A stretch of DNA of 64,000 nt from UBA1234 sp964400015 (GTDB lineage: Bacteria > Bacillota > Clostridia > TANB77 > UBA1234): NCBI GenBank assembly GCA_964400015.1, contig CAYNRR010000003.1, forward strand, positions 56,087 to 120,086. Reading direction: 5' to 3'. This document shows positions 33,220-42,926 of this stretch, in pieces. Position numbers and translations under genes: made by a program. Positions within the stretch are counted from its first letter, which is position 1, and each line of letters begins with the position of its first letter. Below the pieces are notes generated by a model, which was given only the letters and a program-made list of their open reading frames with translations, did not search any database and had not been told where the DNA came from.

Positions 33220-34533
33220 TTGTTGAAATATTTTATAAATACAATGGGCTGTAAATTAAATGAAAACGACTCGGAAAAAATAGCTGGAATGCTTGCTGAA
33301 ATGGGATATGAGGAAACAGATTCACCACTAGATGCTAATATCGTAGTCTTCAATACTTGTTGCATAAGAGAAAATGCAGAAGAAAAATTGTTTGGAAAAT
33401 TAGGTGAGCTAAAAAATATAAAATCTAAGAACAATATGATAATTTGTGTTGGTGGTTGCATGAGTCAAGAACAACATGTTGTTGATAAAATAAAGCAAAG
33501 TTATAATTTTGTAGATGTTGTATTTGGCACACATAATCTTCATAAATTACCTGAGATGATACAAGAAAGAATTGAACAAAACAAGAAACAAATTGATGTT
33601 TGGGATATAGATGGAATAATAGTTGAAGACTTACCAATGAAGAGAAACAGCAATAAAAATGCTTTAGTTACTATAATGTATGGCTGTAACAATTTTTGCT
33701 CATATTGCATAGTTCCATACACAAGAGGTCGTGAAAGAAGCAGAAAGCCAGAAGATATTTTAAACGAAGTAAGAGAATTAGCGGCAAAAGGCTATAAAGA
33801 AATAATGTTGCTAGGACAAAATGTAAATTCGTATAATGGAGGAGAAAATTATAATTTTTCAAATTTATTACGTGACATAGACAAAATAGAGGGAATAGAT
33901 ATTGTTAGATTTATGTCACCTCATCCAAAAGACTTCACAGACGATGTTATCGATGCAATTGCTGAATGCAAAAGTGTATGTAAGGTAATACATTTGCCAC
34001 TTCAATCGGGTAGCACAAATGTACTAAAACTTATGAATAGAAAATATACCAAAGAGCATTATTTAAATTTGGTAGATAAGATAAGAGCGAAAGTTCCAGA
34101 TGTTTCATTTACCACAGATATTATAGTTGGATTCCCAGGAGAAACAGAAGAAGACTTTGAAGAAACTTTAGATGTTGTTAGAAAAGTTGATTTTGAACAA
34201 GTCTTTATGTTTATATATTCTGTAAGAAAAGGAACTGTAGCTGAAAAGATGGAAGGTCATATTCCAGAAAATATTAAATCAGAAAGATTTAACAGATTAA
34301 AAGAATTAGCAGATTCTATGACTGCAGAAAGTATAAAAAAATACGTTGGAACAGTACAAAAAGTACTAGTAGAGGGCGAAAGTAAAACTAATCCAGATGT
34401 ATTAACAGGAAGAACAAGAAGCAATAAAATTGTTAATTTTGTTGGTGACAAAAATTTGATAGGCAAAGAGGTAAGCATTAACATTACTTCTGAGCATGTA
34501 TGGTATTTAAAGGGAAATGTTGTGATTGACTAA
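33220..34533 (+). CDS. miaB: tRNA-2-methylthio-N6-dimethylallyladenosine synthase MiaB
   Basis: 437 residues; radical-SAM methylthiotransferase acting on A37 of tRNAs that read UNN codons. The N-terminal domain has three cluster cysteines (MGCKLNENDS, NTCCIRENAEEK, VGGCMSQ), the radical-SAM motif is GCNNFCSYCIVPYTRGRERS, and a TRAM domain ends the protein. The start is one of two adjacent TTG codons at 33220 or 33223 after AAGGAG; no ATG is near. The miaA partner and mutS/mutL are not in this window. Confidence 0.95.
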   Translation: MLKYFINTMGCKLNENDSEKIAGMLAEMGYEETDSPLDANIVVFNTCCIRENAEEKLFGKLGELKNIKSKNNMIICVGGCMSQEQHVVDKIKQSYNFVDVVFGTHNLHKLPEMIQERIEQNKKQIDVWDIDGIIVEDLPMKRNSNKNALVTIMYGCNNFCSYCIVPYTRGRERSRKPEDILNEVRELAAKGYKEIMLLGQNVNSYNGGENYNFSNLLRDIDKIEGIDIVRFMSPHPKDFTDDVIDAIAECKSVCKVIHLPLQSGSTNVLKLMNRKYTKEHYLNLVDKIRAKVPDVSFTTDIIVGFPGETEEDFEETLDVVRKVDFEQVFMFIYSVRKGTVAEKMEGHIPENIKSERFNRLKELADSMTAESIKKYVGTVQKVLVEGESKTNPDVLTGRTRSNKIVNFVGDKNLIGKEVSINITSEHVWYLKGNVVID

Positions 34534-34577
34534 AACTTTTGGATTAGATAGAATTACTAAAAGAGGAGGTTTTGTTT

Positions 34578-36224
34578 ATGGTTAAAGTTAATTATCTAAA
34601 CAAAGAATATACAGTAGAAAAAGGAAAAAAAGTAGCTGATTTTATAAGAGAAAACGTTGAAAATGATTTATATACAATAATGGCTTGTAAAGTTGATAAT
34701 GAAGTTAAATCGCTAGCATATTCATTAACAGAAGATTGTACAATAAGTTTAATTGACTACACTACATCAGATGGAAACAGAATTTATGTAAGAGGTTTAA
34801 CATTCATCATGACAAAGGCTTTTGAAGAATTGTATCCTGACAAAAGAATTATTGTAAACTATTCACTTGGACATTCTTTATATTGCGAAACTGCTGATGG
34901 TACAGTGTTAACAGAAGAAGAAATAGAAACTATAAAAAATAAAATGGACGAAATAATTGCAAAGGATATTCCTTTTGTAAAAAGTGAGTTGCCACTAGAA
35001 GATGCTAGAAAGATGTATGCTAGAAGTAATAGACATGACAAAATTGGAATATTAGAAAACAGAATGAAGTCACATGTTTCATTATATTCATGTGGAAATA
35101 CGGTAAATTATTTCTATGGAGTTATGCCACTTTCTACAGGATTTATGAAGTATTATAAACTTTTAAAATATGAAAATGGAGCATTACTAGTATATCCAAG
35201 ACGTGCTAATCCTACACAAGTAGAAAAAATTAGAGACACGAAAAAATTGTATGCTACTTTTAATGAATATGATAAGTTACATAAAGTTCTTGGCGTTCAA
35301 AATATATCTGAATTGAATGCTTGGATAAAAAGTGGAAAGATATCAGAAATTATTAGAATTTCTGAAGCTCTACACGAAAAGAAAATCGCTAATATTGCTG
35401 ATATGATAGCAGCAGATAAAAGAAGAAAACTTATTTTAATAGCTGGTCCATCTTCATCAGGTAAGACAACTTTTGCACAAAGATTAGGAATTCAACTACG
35501 TGTCAACGGCATAACATCAATAGCATTATCGATGGATAATTATTTTGTAAATAGAGCTGATACTCCTGTTGATGAAAACGGGAATTATGATTTTGAATGT
35601 TTAGAAGCTATCGATTTGAAATTATTTAATGAACAATTAACAGCTTTATTAAATGGCGAAGAAGTTGAGCTTCCAACATTTGATTTTACTGATGGAACAA
35701 GAAAATACTTAGGCAATAAGGCAAAATTAGAAGAAAATCAAGTACTAATTGTTGAAGGTATTCATGGATTAAATGAAAAGTTAACAGAATCAATCGAAAG
35801 AGAAAAGAAATTTAAGATTTATATAAGTGCTTTAACAGTTTTAAATATAGATGACTATAATAGAGTTTCTACATCTGATTCAAGACTATTAAGAAGAACT
35901 TTAAGAGATAGTCAATTTAGATCACATTCTGCTGAAGCAACAATGAAAATGTGGCCATCTGTAAGAAGAGGCGAAGAGAAACATATCTTCCCATATCAAG
36001 AAGATGCAGACGTTATGTTTAATTCTTCACTTGTATATGAAGCTGCAGTAATGAAAACATTTTTAGAACCTGTACTTGCAAGTGTATCACCAGATAAGCC
36101 TGAATATTCTGAAGCTAAGAGATTATATGAATTTTTAGGTTACTTGTTACCAATAAGCGTAGAAGAAGTTCCTGTTAATTCAATATTGAGAGAATTTACA
36201 GGTGGAGGTTGTTTCTATAGATAA
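34578..36224 (+). CDS. Uridine kinase-like protein with TGS domain
   Basis: 548 residues. An N-terminal TGS domain (VNYLNKEYTVEKGKKVADFI) and a ThrRS-like second domain (VNYSLGHSLYCETADG) precede a P-loop phosphoribulokinase/uridine-kinase domain from about residue 285, with AGPSSSGKTTFAQRLG and SMDNYFVNR. Fusions of this kind are frequent in Clostridia and are annotated as uridine or nucleoside kinases; the true substrate is not certain. The ATG at 34578 follows AAGAGGAGG. Confidence 0.85.
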   Translation: MVKVNYLNKEYTVEKGKKVADFIRENVENDLYTIMACKVDNEVKSLAYSLTEDCTISLIDYTTSDGNRIYVRGLTFIMTKAFEELYPDKRIIVNYSLGHSLYCETADGTVLTEEEIETIKNKMDEIIAKDIPFVKSELPLEDARKMYARSNRHDKIGILENRMKSHVSLYSCGNTVNYFYGVMPLSTGFMKYYKLLKYENGALLVYPRRANPTQVEKIRDTKKLYATFNEYDKLHKVLGVQNISELNAWIKSGKISEIIRISEALHEKKIANIADMIAADKRRKLILIAGPSSSGKTTFAQRLGIQLRVNGITSIALSMDNYFVNRADTPVDENGNYDFECLEAIDLKLFNEQLTALLNGEEVELPTFDFTDGTRKYLGNKAKLEENQVLIVEGIHGLNEKLTESIEREKKFKIYISALTVLNIDDYNRVSTSDSRLLRRTLRDSQFRSHSAEATMKMWPSVRRGEEKHIFPYQEDADVMFNSSLVYEAAVMKTFLEPVLASVSPDKPEYSEAKRLYEFLGYLLPISVEEVPVNSILREFTGGGCFYR

Positions 36225-36237
36225 TAAGGAGATTAGT

Positions 36238-36555
36238 ATGGCAAATTTTACAGAAATAGATGAAGAATTCGTATGTGAAAATTGTGGAAAGAAAGTAGAA
36301 AAATTAAAATATACTTGTAGAGACCACTGCAATCATTGCTTGTACGCGAAACATGTGGATATAAATCCAGGTGATCGTGCAGAGGATTGTCATGGCTTAT
36401 TAGTGCCAATTGCAGTAGAAAATAATCCTAAAAAAGGCTATGTAATTATCTATAGATGCGACAAATGTGGAAAGATAAGAAAAAACATTGCAGCGAAAGA
36501 TGATAATTTGAAAAGAATAATAGAACTAAGTGGCAATCCGATTCCAAATGAATAA
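36238..36555 (+). CDS. RNHCP-domain zinc protein
   Basis: 105 residues. The N-terminal CENCGK and the RDHCNHCL motif (RNHCP family), plus CHGLL and CDKCGK give several paired cysteines for zinc. RNHCP proteins are small, widely spread and functionally unassigned. ATG at 36238 follows AAGGAG; an in-frame ATG at 36202 overlaps the upstream gene. It lies 13 bp after the TGS-kinase gene and is probably cotranscribed. Confidence 0.85.
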   Translation: MANFTEIDEEFVCENCGKKVEKLKYTCRDHCNHCLYAKHVDINPGDRAEDCHGLLVPIAVENNPKKGYVIIYRCDKCGKIRKNIAAKDDNLKRIIELSGNPIPNE

Positions 36556-36622
36556 AAGTAATAAAATCTTAAGTTTCATAATATCTATGTAATAAAGGAT
36601 TATATTATAGCTATAAATATTT

Positions 36623-36675
36623 GACTCTAATGTACTAATAAATTTAATTTAAAAGTGCCTTAGAGTCTTTTTATT
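36623..36675 (+). terminator. Possible intrinsic terminator
   Basis: GACTCTAA (36623-36630) pairs with TTAGAGTC (36660-36667) and is followed by TTTTTATTT, but the loop is 29 nt. Upstream, ATA (36561) and CATAATAT (36578) are spaced like a SigE promoter, which is only a weak hint. Confidence 0.45.
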
Positions 36676-36688
36676 TAAGGAGGATTTT

Positions 36689-37519
36689 ATGAAGAAAAGA
36701 TTTGTTTTCATTATTTTGCTACTTATTATCGCAATAGGGATATTTAACTCTTTTGAAAGTAATAATGATGCTAAAGATTTTAAGCCGTTGGAAATAGAAG
36801 TTGGAAAGCCTTTTAATTATTTGAATTATGGAAGCGAAGTATTTGTTTTAAACTATGAAATTTTTGATATAAATGCAGACAACGAGCAGGACATTATACT
36901 TGTAATAGGCGAAAAAGCAGAGGCACAGGATTGTTACAAAAATATAGATATTGTAGTATATAATAAACTAACTGAAACATTCATTGTTGGAAAATTAAAA
37001 AACTTTCAAGGCAGTCAACCAAAGATATATTTAAATGATGTTGATGGCGACGAACTTAAGGATATTATAATAATAACAAACTTAGAAAATATGAGTAATG
37101 ATATGCGAATAATTTCTCTAAAAGATGGAGAGGCAAAAGAAATATTTAAAGAAAAAAATATGAATTGTTTAGATGTAACAGGTGAAATTTTAGATGGATT
37201 TAAGGCGAAGCTAAGCATTAAAAAAATGAATAAAAATTATGAAATTGATTTAACGGAAAATAAACAAAATTACATAACTAGTGGGTTCTACGAAGAAAAC
37301 GGAAAACTAAAAACAGACAAAACAAAAATTGCATCGGCAGGAGTCTATAATATAGAATTTGTAAAAATAGACGATAGATATGGAATAAAATACACAGAAA
37401 GAATTAAAGGATTTGACAATTTGGATATTATAGAACAAATAAATGTAATTATAAAATATGAAAAAGGAACTTGGTCTTTAGTTGAAGTATCAGGCGAAAA
37501 AATAGGAAAAATTTCTTAG
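36689..37519 (+). CDS. Exported protein with Asp-rich VCBS/FG-GAP-like repeats
   Basis: 276 residues, one N-terminal membrane or signal segment (residues 4-20). Two repeats hold calcium-loop-like sequences (DINADNEQDIIL and DVDGDELKDIIII), as in VCBS/FG-GAP beta-propeller blades. The C-terminal half has beta-rich character without known motifs. Good ribosome-binding site AAGGAGG. Function unknown. It stands before pdaA and could be a spore-envelope protein, which is only inference from position. Confidence 0.65.
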   Translation: MKKRFVFIILLLIIAIGIFNSFESNNDAKDFKPLEIEVGKPFNYLNYGSEVFVLNYEIFDINADNEQDIILVIGEKAEAQDCYKNIDIVVYNKLTETFIVGKLKNFQGSQPKIYLNDVDGDELKDIIIITNLENMSNDMRIISLKDGEAKEIFKEKNMNCLDVTGEILDGFKAKLSIKKMNKNYEIDLTENKQNYITSGFYEENGKLKTDKTKIASAGVYNIEFVKIDDRYGIKYTERIKGFDNLDIIEQINVIIKYEKGTWSLVEVSGEKIGKIS

Positions 37520-37582
37520 GCATATACAAAACTTGAAATTTAAATTAAAATGAATGTAAATAAATTTTAAAGGAGGAAGTCT

Positions 37583-38521
37583 ATGAAGAATATTTTAAAA
37601 ATGATGGTAATTACGGTATTGATATTTAATTTGGTGGGATGCAGTGATGACAATGTAAATCAAGATAATTATATAAACGAAAATGAAGAAGTGAAAAATC
37701 AAACAGAAATAAAAATTGAGTCAGGTAATGAATCAGGCGAGAATTTTGAAGAAGAACAAAAAACAGAAGATATAGAAAGTGGAGAAATTGATGTAACTGT
37801 TGTACCAGTTACAAACACAGGACTTGCAAACACCACATACGCTTGGGGATTTAGAAGAATGAAAGATGCAGTTCAACCTGAATTCACAGCATCTTATACA
37901 AAAGTATTAGATGATTATGAGGGAATATATGTAGGAAATGATGAAGAAAAGAATATATATTTAACTTTTGATGAGGGCTACGAAAATGGGTATACAGGTG
38001 CAATTTTAGATACATTAAAAGAAAAAGAAGTTACAGCTATATTTTTTGTTACTATGCCATATGTAAAGCAAAATCCAGATCTAGTTAAAAGAATGATAGA
38101 AGAGGGACATATAGTAGGCAATCATACGGTAAATCATCCGAGCATGCCTAGTGTACTAGATGATAAAAAATTAGAAGAAGAAGTAATGAAATTACATGAC
38201 TATGTTAAAGAAAATTTTGATGGATATGAGATGACATACTTAAGACCGCCAAAGGGAGAATATAGCGAGAGAACAGTAAAAATCTGCAAAGATTTAGGAT
38301 ATAAAACAGTGCTTTGGAGCAGTGCCTATGATGATTGGGACACTTCAAAACAAGATAGACTAGACTATGCTAGAAAAATGATTTTAGATTATGCACATAA
38401 CGGCTGCGTAATGCTGTTACACGCAGTATCAAAAGATAATACAGCATTGCTAGGAGAAGTAATTGATACATTAAGAAACAGAGGTTATGAATTTAAATCA
38501 TTAGATGAATTTGAATATTAA
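37583..38521 (+). CDS. pdaA: Polysaccharide deacetylase PdaA-like lipoprotein
   Basis: 312 residues. Lipoprotein signal ending in LVGC (Cys20), an acidic linker of about 70 residues, then a NodB-type deacetylase domain with the metal motif TFDEGYENGYT, VGNHTVNHPS and YLRPPKGEYS, ending with LLHAVSKD. TFDEGYENG rather than TFDDGP is the hallmark of PdaA, which makes muramic delta-lactam of the spore cortex, the substrate recognised by SleB. A lipoprotein form with the linker is longer than the B. subtilis enzyme. Confidence 0.9.
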   Translation: MKNILKMMVITVLIFNLVGCSDDNVNQDNYINENEEVKNQTEIKIESGNESGENFEEEQKTEDIESGEIDVTVVPVTNTGLANTTYAWGFRRMKDAVQPEFTASYTKVLDDYEGIYVGNDEEKNIYLTFDEGYENGYTGAILDTLKEKEVTAIFFVTMPYVKQNPDLVKRMIEEGHIVGNHTVNHPSMPSVLDDKKLEEEVMKLHDYVKENFDGYEMTYLRPPKGEYSERTVKICKDLGYKTVLWSSAYDDWDTSKQDRLDYARKMILDYAHNGCVMLLHAVSKDNTALLGEVIDTLRNRGYEFKSLDEFEY

Positions 38522-38526
38522 AAAAC

Positions 38527-38562
38527 AAAGTGTGAACTTATATAATTAAGTTCACACTTTTA
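38527..38562 (+). terminator. Intrinsic terminator of pdaA
   Basis: AAAGTGTGAACTTA pairs with TAAGTTCACACTTT (38547-38560), 6-nt loop, T-rich end. Confidence 0.88.
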
Positions 38563-38625
38563 TTCATTTTTAAAGGCACTCTTTCATAAAATAGTAATAC
38601 AAATAATATTTTGAAAGGCTTTTTT

Positions 38626-38886
38626 ATGAATAAAGATATTAAAAATAAAATTCAAGAAGCGTTAGAATTACCAGCAGAAATGTTGTGTGATACATACCGA
38701 CTTACTGTTGTAGGAAATAAAAATTTGATGATAGAAAACTATAAATCGATAATTGAATATGAAACTAATATAATAAGACTAAACAATGGAATATGTATAA
38801 TGGGCGATAAACTCAACATGGTAGAAATAACGGCAGATGAAATTGTTATTGAAGGAACAATAAAAAATATTGAATTTGAAAAGTAG
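38626..38886 (+). CDS. yqfC: Sporulation protein YqfC
   Basis: 86 residues; YabP/YqfC family beta-rich protein with ALELPAEML at the N-terminus and a repeated hydrophobic pattern. An in-frame TTG at 38611 overlaps the ribosome-binding site GAAAGG, so the ATG at 38626 is preferred. It is followed by yqfD, its usual partner; both are made in the mother cell under SigE in other spore formers. CATAAAAT at 38585 could be a SigE -10. Confidence 0.9.
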   Translation: MNKDIKNKIQEALELPAEMLCDTYRLTVVGNKNLMIENYKSIIEYETNIIRLNNGICIMGDKLNMVEITADEIVIEGTIKNIEFEK

Positions 38887-38897
38887 AGGTGAGAAAA

Positions 38898-40076
38898 TTG
38901 TTTCTTCAAAGTACATATAATTTTTTAAAAGGGTATGCTCAAATAGAGGTAGAAGGGTATTTTGTTGAACGATTTGTGAATCTGTGTTTAATAAATAATC
39001 TAAGAATATGGGATATAGAAAAAGAAACCGAGGGAAAAATAAGATTGAAAATAGATGAAAAAGATTTACAAAAAACAGAAGAGCTCTTAAATGCGACATA
39101 TTCAAAAATGAAAATTACAAAAAGAAATGGAATTCCTCAACTAAGAAAACTATACAAAAAACGTTATACTTTTGTTGTAATTAGTGTTTTGTCATATATT
39201 ATTATATCTATTTTGAGTATGTTTATATGGAATATTGAAATCGTCGGAAATCAAAATATAAAAACATCTGAAGTAAAAGCGTTATTAGCAAGTGAAGGTT
39301 TATCAACAGGCAAATTAAAAGAAAGTGTTGATTATAAAACTTTAAAAAATAATATTTACATAAATAGAAATGATATATTATGGATTGGAATTAACGTAAA
39401 AGGAGTAAAAGTAACAGTTGAAATAGTAGAAAGAAAAATGGTAGAAAAAGAACCGAGTATTCCGTGTAATATAATTGCTGAAAAAGATGGAATCATAGAA
39501 AAAATCTCCGTACGTATGGGAACTAAGCAAGTTGAGGTGGGAGAAAGCGTTTGCAAAGGAGATATATTGGTTTCTGGAATTATGGAAAGTGAATATTCAG
39601 AATCGATTATGGTAACTGCTGATGCCGATGTAAAAATTAAAACATGGTATACAGATAAATTAGCAATACCATATGAAAAAACAATACTTACAGCCTCTGG
39701 CAAAGTCGAAAAAAAGTATAAATTATGCTTTGGAAAATATGGAATAAATTTAATAAATAACAGTACAAAATTTGAAAAATATGATACAATGAATACGGTT
39801 AAAAAGTTAAGGTTATTTGGAAAATTTGAAACACCTATTAAACTTGAAACAACGGAATATGATGAGCTTATTGCAAATAATATAAAATACACAAAAGAAC
39901 AAGCACAATCTATTGCAAAAGAAGATGTGTATAAATCAATAATACAAACGATTCCTAAAGATGCAGAGATTATAGATTGCAATTATAATTTTTTTGAAGA
40001 TGAAAATGAAGTGATTGTAAGAATAGTAATTGAATGTTTAGAAAATATAGGTCAAAAAGAATATATAACTTTTTAG
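38898..40076 (+). CDS. yqfD: Sporulation protein YqfD
   Basis: 392 residues. N-terminal domain, one membrane helix (about residues 94-112), then an extracytoplasmic POTRA-like region (WNIEIVGNQNI) and a domain with GTKQVEVGESVCKGDILVSG. YqfD is needed for sporulation in B. subtilis; its biochemical role is unclear. The start is TTG at 38898, six bases after GAGGTG; the GTG at 38889 lies inside that site. In most relatives phoH follows, which is absent here. Confidence 0.9.
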   Translation: MFLQSTYNFLKGYAQIEVEGYFVERFVNLCLINNLRIWDIEKETEGKIRLKIDEKDLQKTEELLNATYSKMKITKRNGIPQLRKLYKKRYTFVVISVLSYIIISILSMFIWNIEIVGNQNIKTSEVKALLASEGLSTGKLKESVDYKTLKNNIYINRNDILWIGINVKGVKVTVEIVERKMVEKEPSIPCNIIAEKDGIIEKISVRMGTKQVEVGESVCKGDILVSGIMESEYSESIMVTADADVKIKTWYTDKLAIPYEKTILTASGKVEKKYKLCFGKYGINLINNSTKFEKYDTMNTVKKLRLFGKFETPIKLETTEYDELIANNIKYTKEQAQSIAKEDVYKSIIQTIPKDAEIIDCNYNFFEDENEVIVRIVIECLENIGQKEYITF

Positions 40077-40119
40077 CATATAATTGAAACAAAAAAGTTG
40101 CACGAATGGAGGGATTGAT

Positions 40120-41328
40120 GTGCCAGAACTACAATTAAAAGTCGTAAAAAACACAGGTGATGGTATCTGGGGAAAGGCACTAAATAATTTTAATAAAGTA
40201 TTATACTCTTCAGGCGGGGGATTATTTAATATACTTATAAACACAAAAAGAAATTCTTTACTTAGAGCAAGTAGTAATTATGAAGAAATATCTAAAATAT
40301 CAAATGAAAAGAAAAGAAATACTATAACAGAAAAATACGAAAAAGCTTACGATAATTATTTGAATGTTTTAGAAAAATATATAACAGACACCGTTTATAA
40401 TAGAGTACAAAAAAGAATAGGTACGATAAGAGAAAATAAACTGATTGCAGAATATTATGAAACAAACGCACTAAAGGGAACAGAATATTGTGAATACAAA
40501 TATAAACGCCAACTTATGTTACTTCAAATGGACTGGGAAAATATATCTTCGTCTAAATCAGGATATTTTCTAGAAAGATACCAAAAGTTTTACGTAAATG
40601 TTGCCGATCAACTTTATAGAGGGTTGATGAAACACTATGCAGTAAAGCTTACAAACCAAAGTGAAGACAAATCGCCTGTATTTGAAAAAATATACAATTT
40701 GGTAGAAGGACATATAAAATATGTTTTACCGTACTTAAACAAAACAGAGGGAAGAGAAAAAATAATTGATGGATATAAAAAATATGTTGAAACAATAGAT
40801 TTATATGCAAAAAAAGAAATTCATTCAATTAAGCGTGACTTGTATTTGTTAGAGTTAGGAATAAACTTATTCACATATTGTTTCCCAATTTTAGCAACGG
40901 AAGAATGTTACTTAGATATATTAGAAAGAGCAAGACGTACGATACCTAACATATACATAACAGCTGATAAATTTGAAATGTATAATTTATTGCTGGATGC
41001 AATTGAAAGTTATGCAACTAATGTATGGGCAAACAAAACTATGTGGGATAGCGATATGGAAAAACAAGCATTTGACGAATTCTGGAGCAAATTCTCAGAA
41101 TACAAAAAGCTTTCAAGAATTGATTTAAATGAGTATAAAAGATTAAGAGAGATTCTTTTCATAACGCAAGAATTTAAAACACTAAAGAAATTAAAATATG
41201 ACAATAAAGAATTACGTACATATTATAGAGATAGAATGAAACAGTTAGGTGGCTTTAGAAAATTCAAAAACACATATAAGATCATGCCGGGGAAATGGAA
41301 AACTAGAAGAAGATGCGAAGCTGAATAA
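40120..41328 (+). CDS. Unknown helical protein in the phoH/pgpH position
   Basis: 402 residues, GTG start six bases after GGAGGG. No signal peptide, membrane helix or known motif. Composition is Lys/Glu/Tyr-rich and predicted mostly helical (segments such as EKYEKAYDNYLNVLEKYITD). A basic C-terminus (residues 375-402, KMPGKW-like ending RRRCEAE) could bind nucleic acid or membrane. It lies between yqfD and ybeY, where phoH and pgpH normally sit. I recognise no family. Confidence 0.75.
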   Translation: MPELQLKVVKNTGDGIWGKALNNFNKVLYSSGGGLFNILINTKRNSLLRASSNYEEISKISNEKKRNTITEKYEKAYDNYLNVLEKYITDTVYNRVQKRIGTIRENKLIAEYYETNALKGTEYCEYKYKRQLMLLQMDWENISSSKSGYFLERYQKFYVNVADQLYRGLMKHYAVKLTNQSEDKSPVFEKIYNLVEGHIKYVLPYLNKTEGREKIIDGYKKYVETIDLYAKKEIHSIKRDLYLLELGINLFTYCFPILATEECYLDILERARRTIPNIYITADKFEMYNLLLDAIESYATNVWANKTMWDSDMEKQAFDEFWSKFSEYKKLSRIDLNEYKRLREILFITQEFKTLKKLKYDNKELRTYYRDRMKQLGGFRKFKNTYKIMPGKWKTRRRCEAE

Positions 41329-41352
41329 TTGTAAAAGTAATAAGGAGATACA

Positions 41353-41820
41353 ATGATAGAAGTTTATTATGATGATATTGATAAGATTGATGAAGAAGAA
41401 GTGATTAAAACAGTTGTTGAAACAGTTTTAAAAGAAGAGGGAATAGTTCAAGAATTAGAAGTGTATATAACATTAACTCATAACGAAAATATTAGAAAAA
41501 TCAATGCAGAACATAGAAATATAGATAAAGCAACAGATGTACTATCTTTTCCTATGTTTGAAAGAGATGAGATTCCTTCTTTAAAAGTAAAAAATGATGA
41601 TTCAATAGAAACGATGTTAGGAGATATTATAGTCTCGATTGAAAAAGTAAGAGAACAAGCAGAAGAATATGGACATTCTTTTAAAAGAGAACTTGCTTAT
41701 TTAATAACACATGGAATGTTACATTTATTAGGTTATGACCATATGATAGAAGAAGAAAAAACAGTAATGCGTAAAAGAGAAGAAGAAATTTTAGAAAAAC
41801 TTGATATAAAAAGAGGATGA
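41353..41820 (+). CDS. ybeY: Endoribonuclease YbeY
   Basis: 155 residues; zinc-dependent RNase involved in 16S rRNA 3'-end maturation and ribosome quality control. The metal motif HGMLHLLGYDH is complete, and DKATDVLSFPM is the second signature. ATG after AAGGAG. Four bases before the DUF3048 gene. Confidence 0.96.
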   Translation: MIEVYYDDIDKIDEEEVIKTVVETVLKEEGIVQELEVYITLTHNENIRKINAEHRNIDKATDVLSFPMFERDEIPSLKVKNDDSIETMLGDIIVSIEKVREQAEEYGHSFKRELAYLITHGMLHLLGYDHMIEEEKTVMRKREEEILEKLDIKRG

Positions 41821-41824
41821 TACG

Positions 41825-42913
41825 ATGGATAAAAAATCATGGATAAAAATAGGAATTACTTTTTTAGTGGTTGTAGCTATATGCACAGTTGTTGTTTTAG
41901 TTGCTTATAACAAAAAACAAACTTCAGGTAATGATGATTTACTATTTTCTAATAGTGGAGACGTAATCGATTTGATTTCAGGAGATATTTCAGGTGATGC
42001 TTCTGGCGAAAATATTGAAGAAGAATATTTAGGACCAAATATTTTTTCTGGTGATTCAAGACCTATAGCAGTTATGATAGACAATGAAAAGCCAGCGTGG
42101 CAAAATCATGGTGGATTAAATTCAGCATATATGTTATATGAATTTATCATTGAAGGTGGAGAAACTAGAATAATGGCATTCTTCAAAGGTGTTGAACCAA
42201 GTTACATAGGACCTGTTAGAAGCGCAAGACATTATTTCTTAGATTATGCGATGGAACATGATGCAATCTTTACTCATTTTGGATGGAGCCCACTTGCACA
42301 ATCAAACATAAAATCTTTAGGAATAAATAACATAAATGGTATATACGATACTTTCTTTTGGCGTGTTGCTCCAAAAGGCTCATATCATAATGCAGTAACA
42401 AGTATGGCTAAAATAAAAGAACAAATTGCTAAGAAAAAATATCGTGATACATCAGATGCAGAATGCGTAATCAAATACAACAGATATGATACAGATATAG
42501 AATCTGGTGAAATTGCTAATTCAATAAAGATAAAATATTCAGCAATGCAGAATGTATCATATGCTTATGACGCTGAAAATAAAATTTACTTAAGGAGCAT
42601 GAGAGGACAAGTTCATAAAGATTCACAAACAGGAGAACAATTTTATGCTAAAAATATTGTTATGATATTTGTAAAAGATGAACTTTTAGATGATCCAGAA
42701 GATAAAGGAAGAAGAAATCTATATAATACAGGTACAGGAAATGGCTATTATGCGACAAACGGTAAAATTGAACCAATAACATGGGAAAAAACATCAAGAA
42801 GTTCAAAGACAATTTATCGTGACATGAATGGTGAAGAAATAACTTTCAACGATGATATAACGTGGGTTCAAATAGTTCCTATAACAGGCAGTGTTACATG
42901 GAGTGCTGAATAG
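41825..42913 (+). CDS. DUF3048 exported protein (YerB-like)
   Basis: 362 residues with an N-terminal membrane anchor (about 7-27, no lipobox), a Ser/Gly/Asp-rich linker and a DUF3048 pair of domains: SRPIAVMIDNEKPAWQNHGG, GPVRSARHYFLDYA and the C-terminal VQIVPITGSVTW. YerB-like proteins are usually lipoproteins of unknown function. The gene sits in the ybeY-cdd gap where dgkA normally lies. Confidence 0.88.
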   Translation: MDKKSWIKIGITFLVVVAICTVVVLVAYNKKQTSGNDDLLFSNSGDVIDLISGDISGDASGENIEEEYLGPNIFSGDSRPIAVMIDNEKPAWQNHGGLNSAYMLYEFIIEGGETRIMAFFKGVEPSYIGPVRSARHYFLDYAMEHDAIFTHFGWSPLAQSNIKSLGINNINGIYDTFFWRVAPKGSYHNAVTSMAKIKEQIAKKKYRDTSDAECVIKYNRYDTDIESGEIANSIKIKYSAMQNVSYAYDAENKIYLRSMRGQVHKDSQTGEQFYAKNIVMIFVKDELLDDPEDKGRRNLYNTGTGNGYYATNGKIEPITWEKTSRSSKTIYRDMNGEEITFNDDITWVQIVPITGSVTWSAE

Positions 42914-42926
42914 AAAGGGTTTTAAT

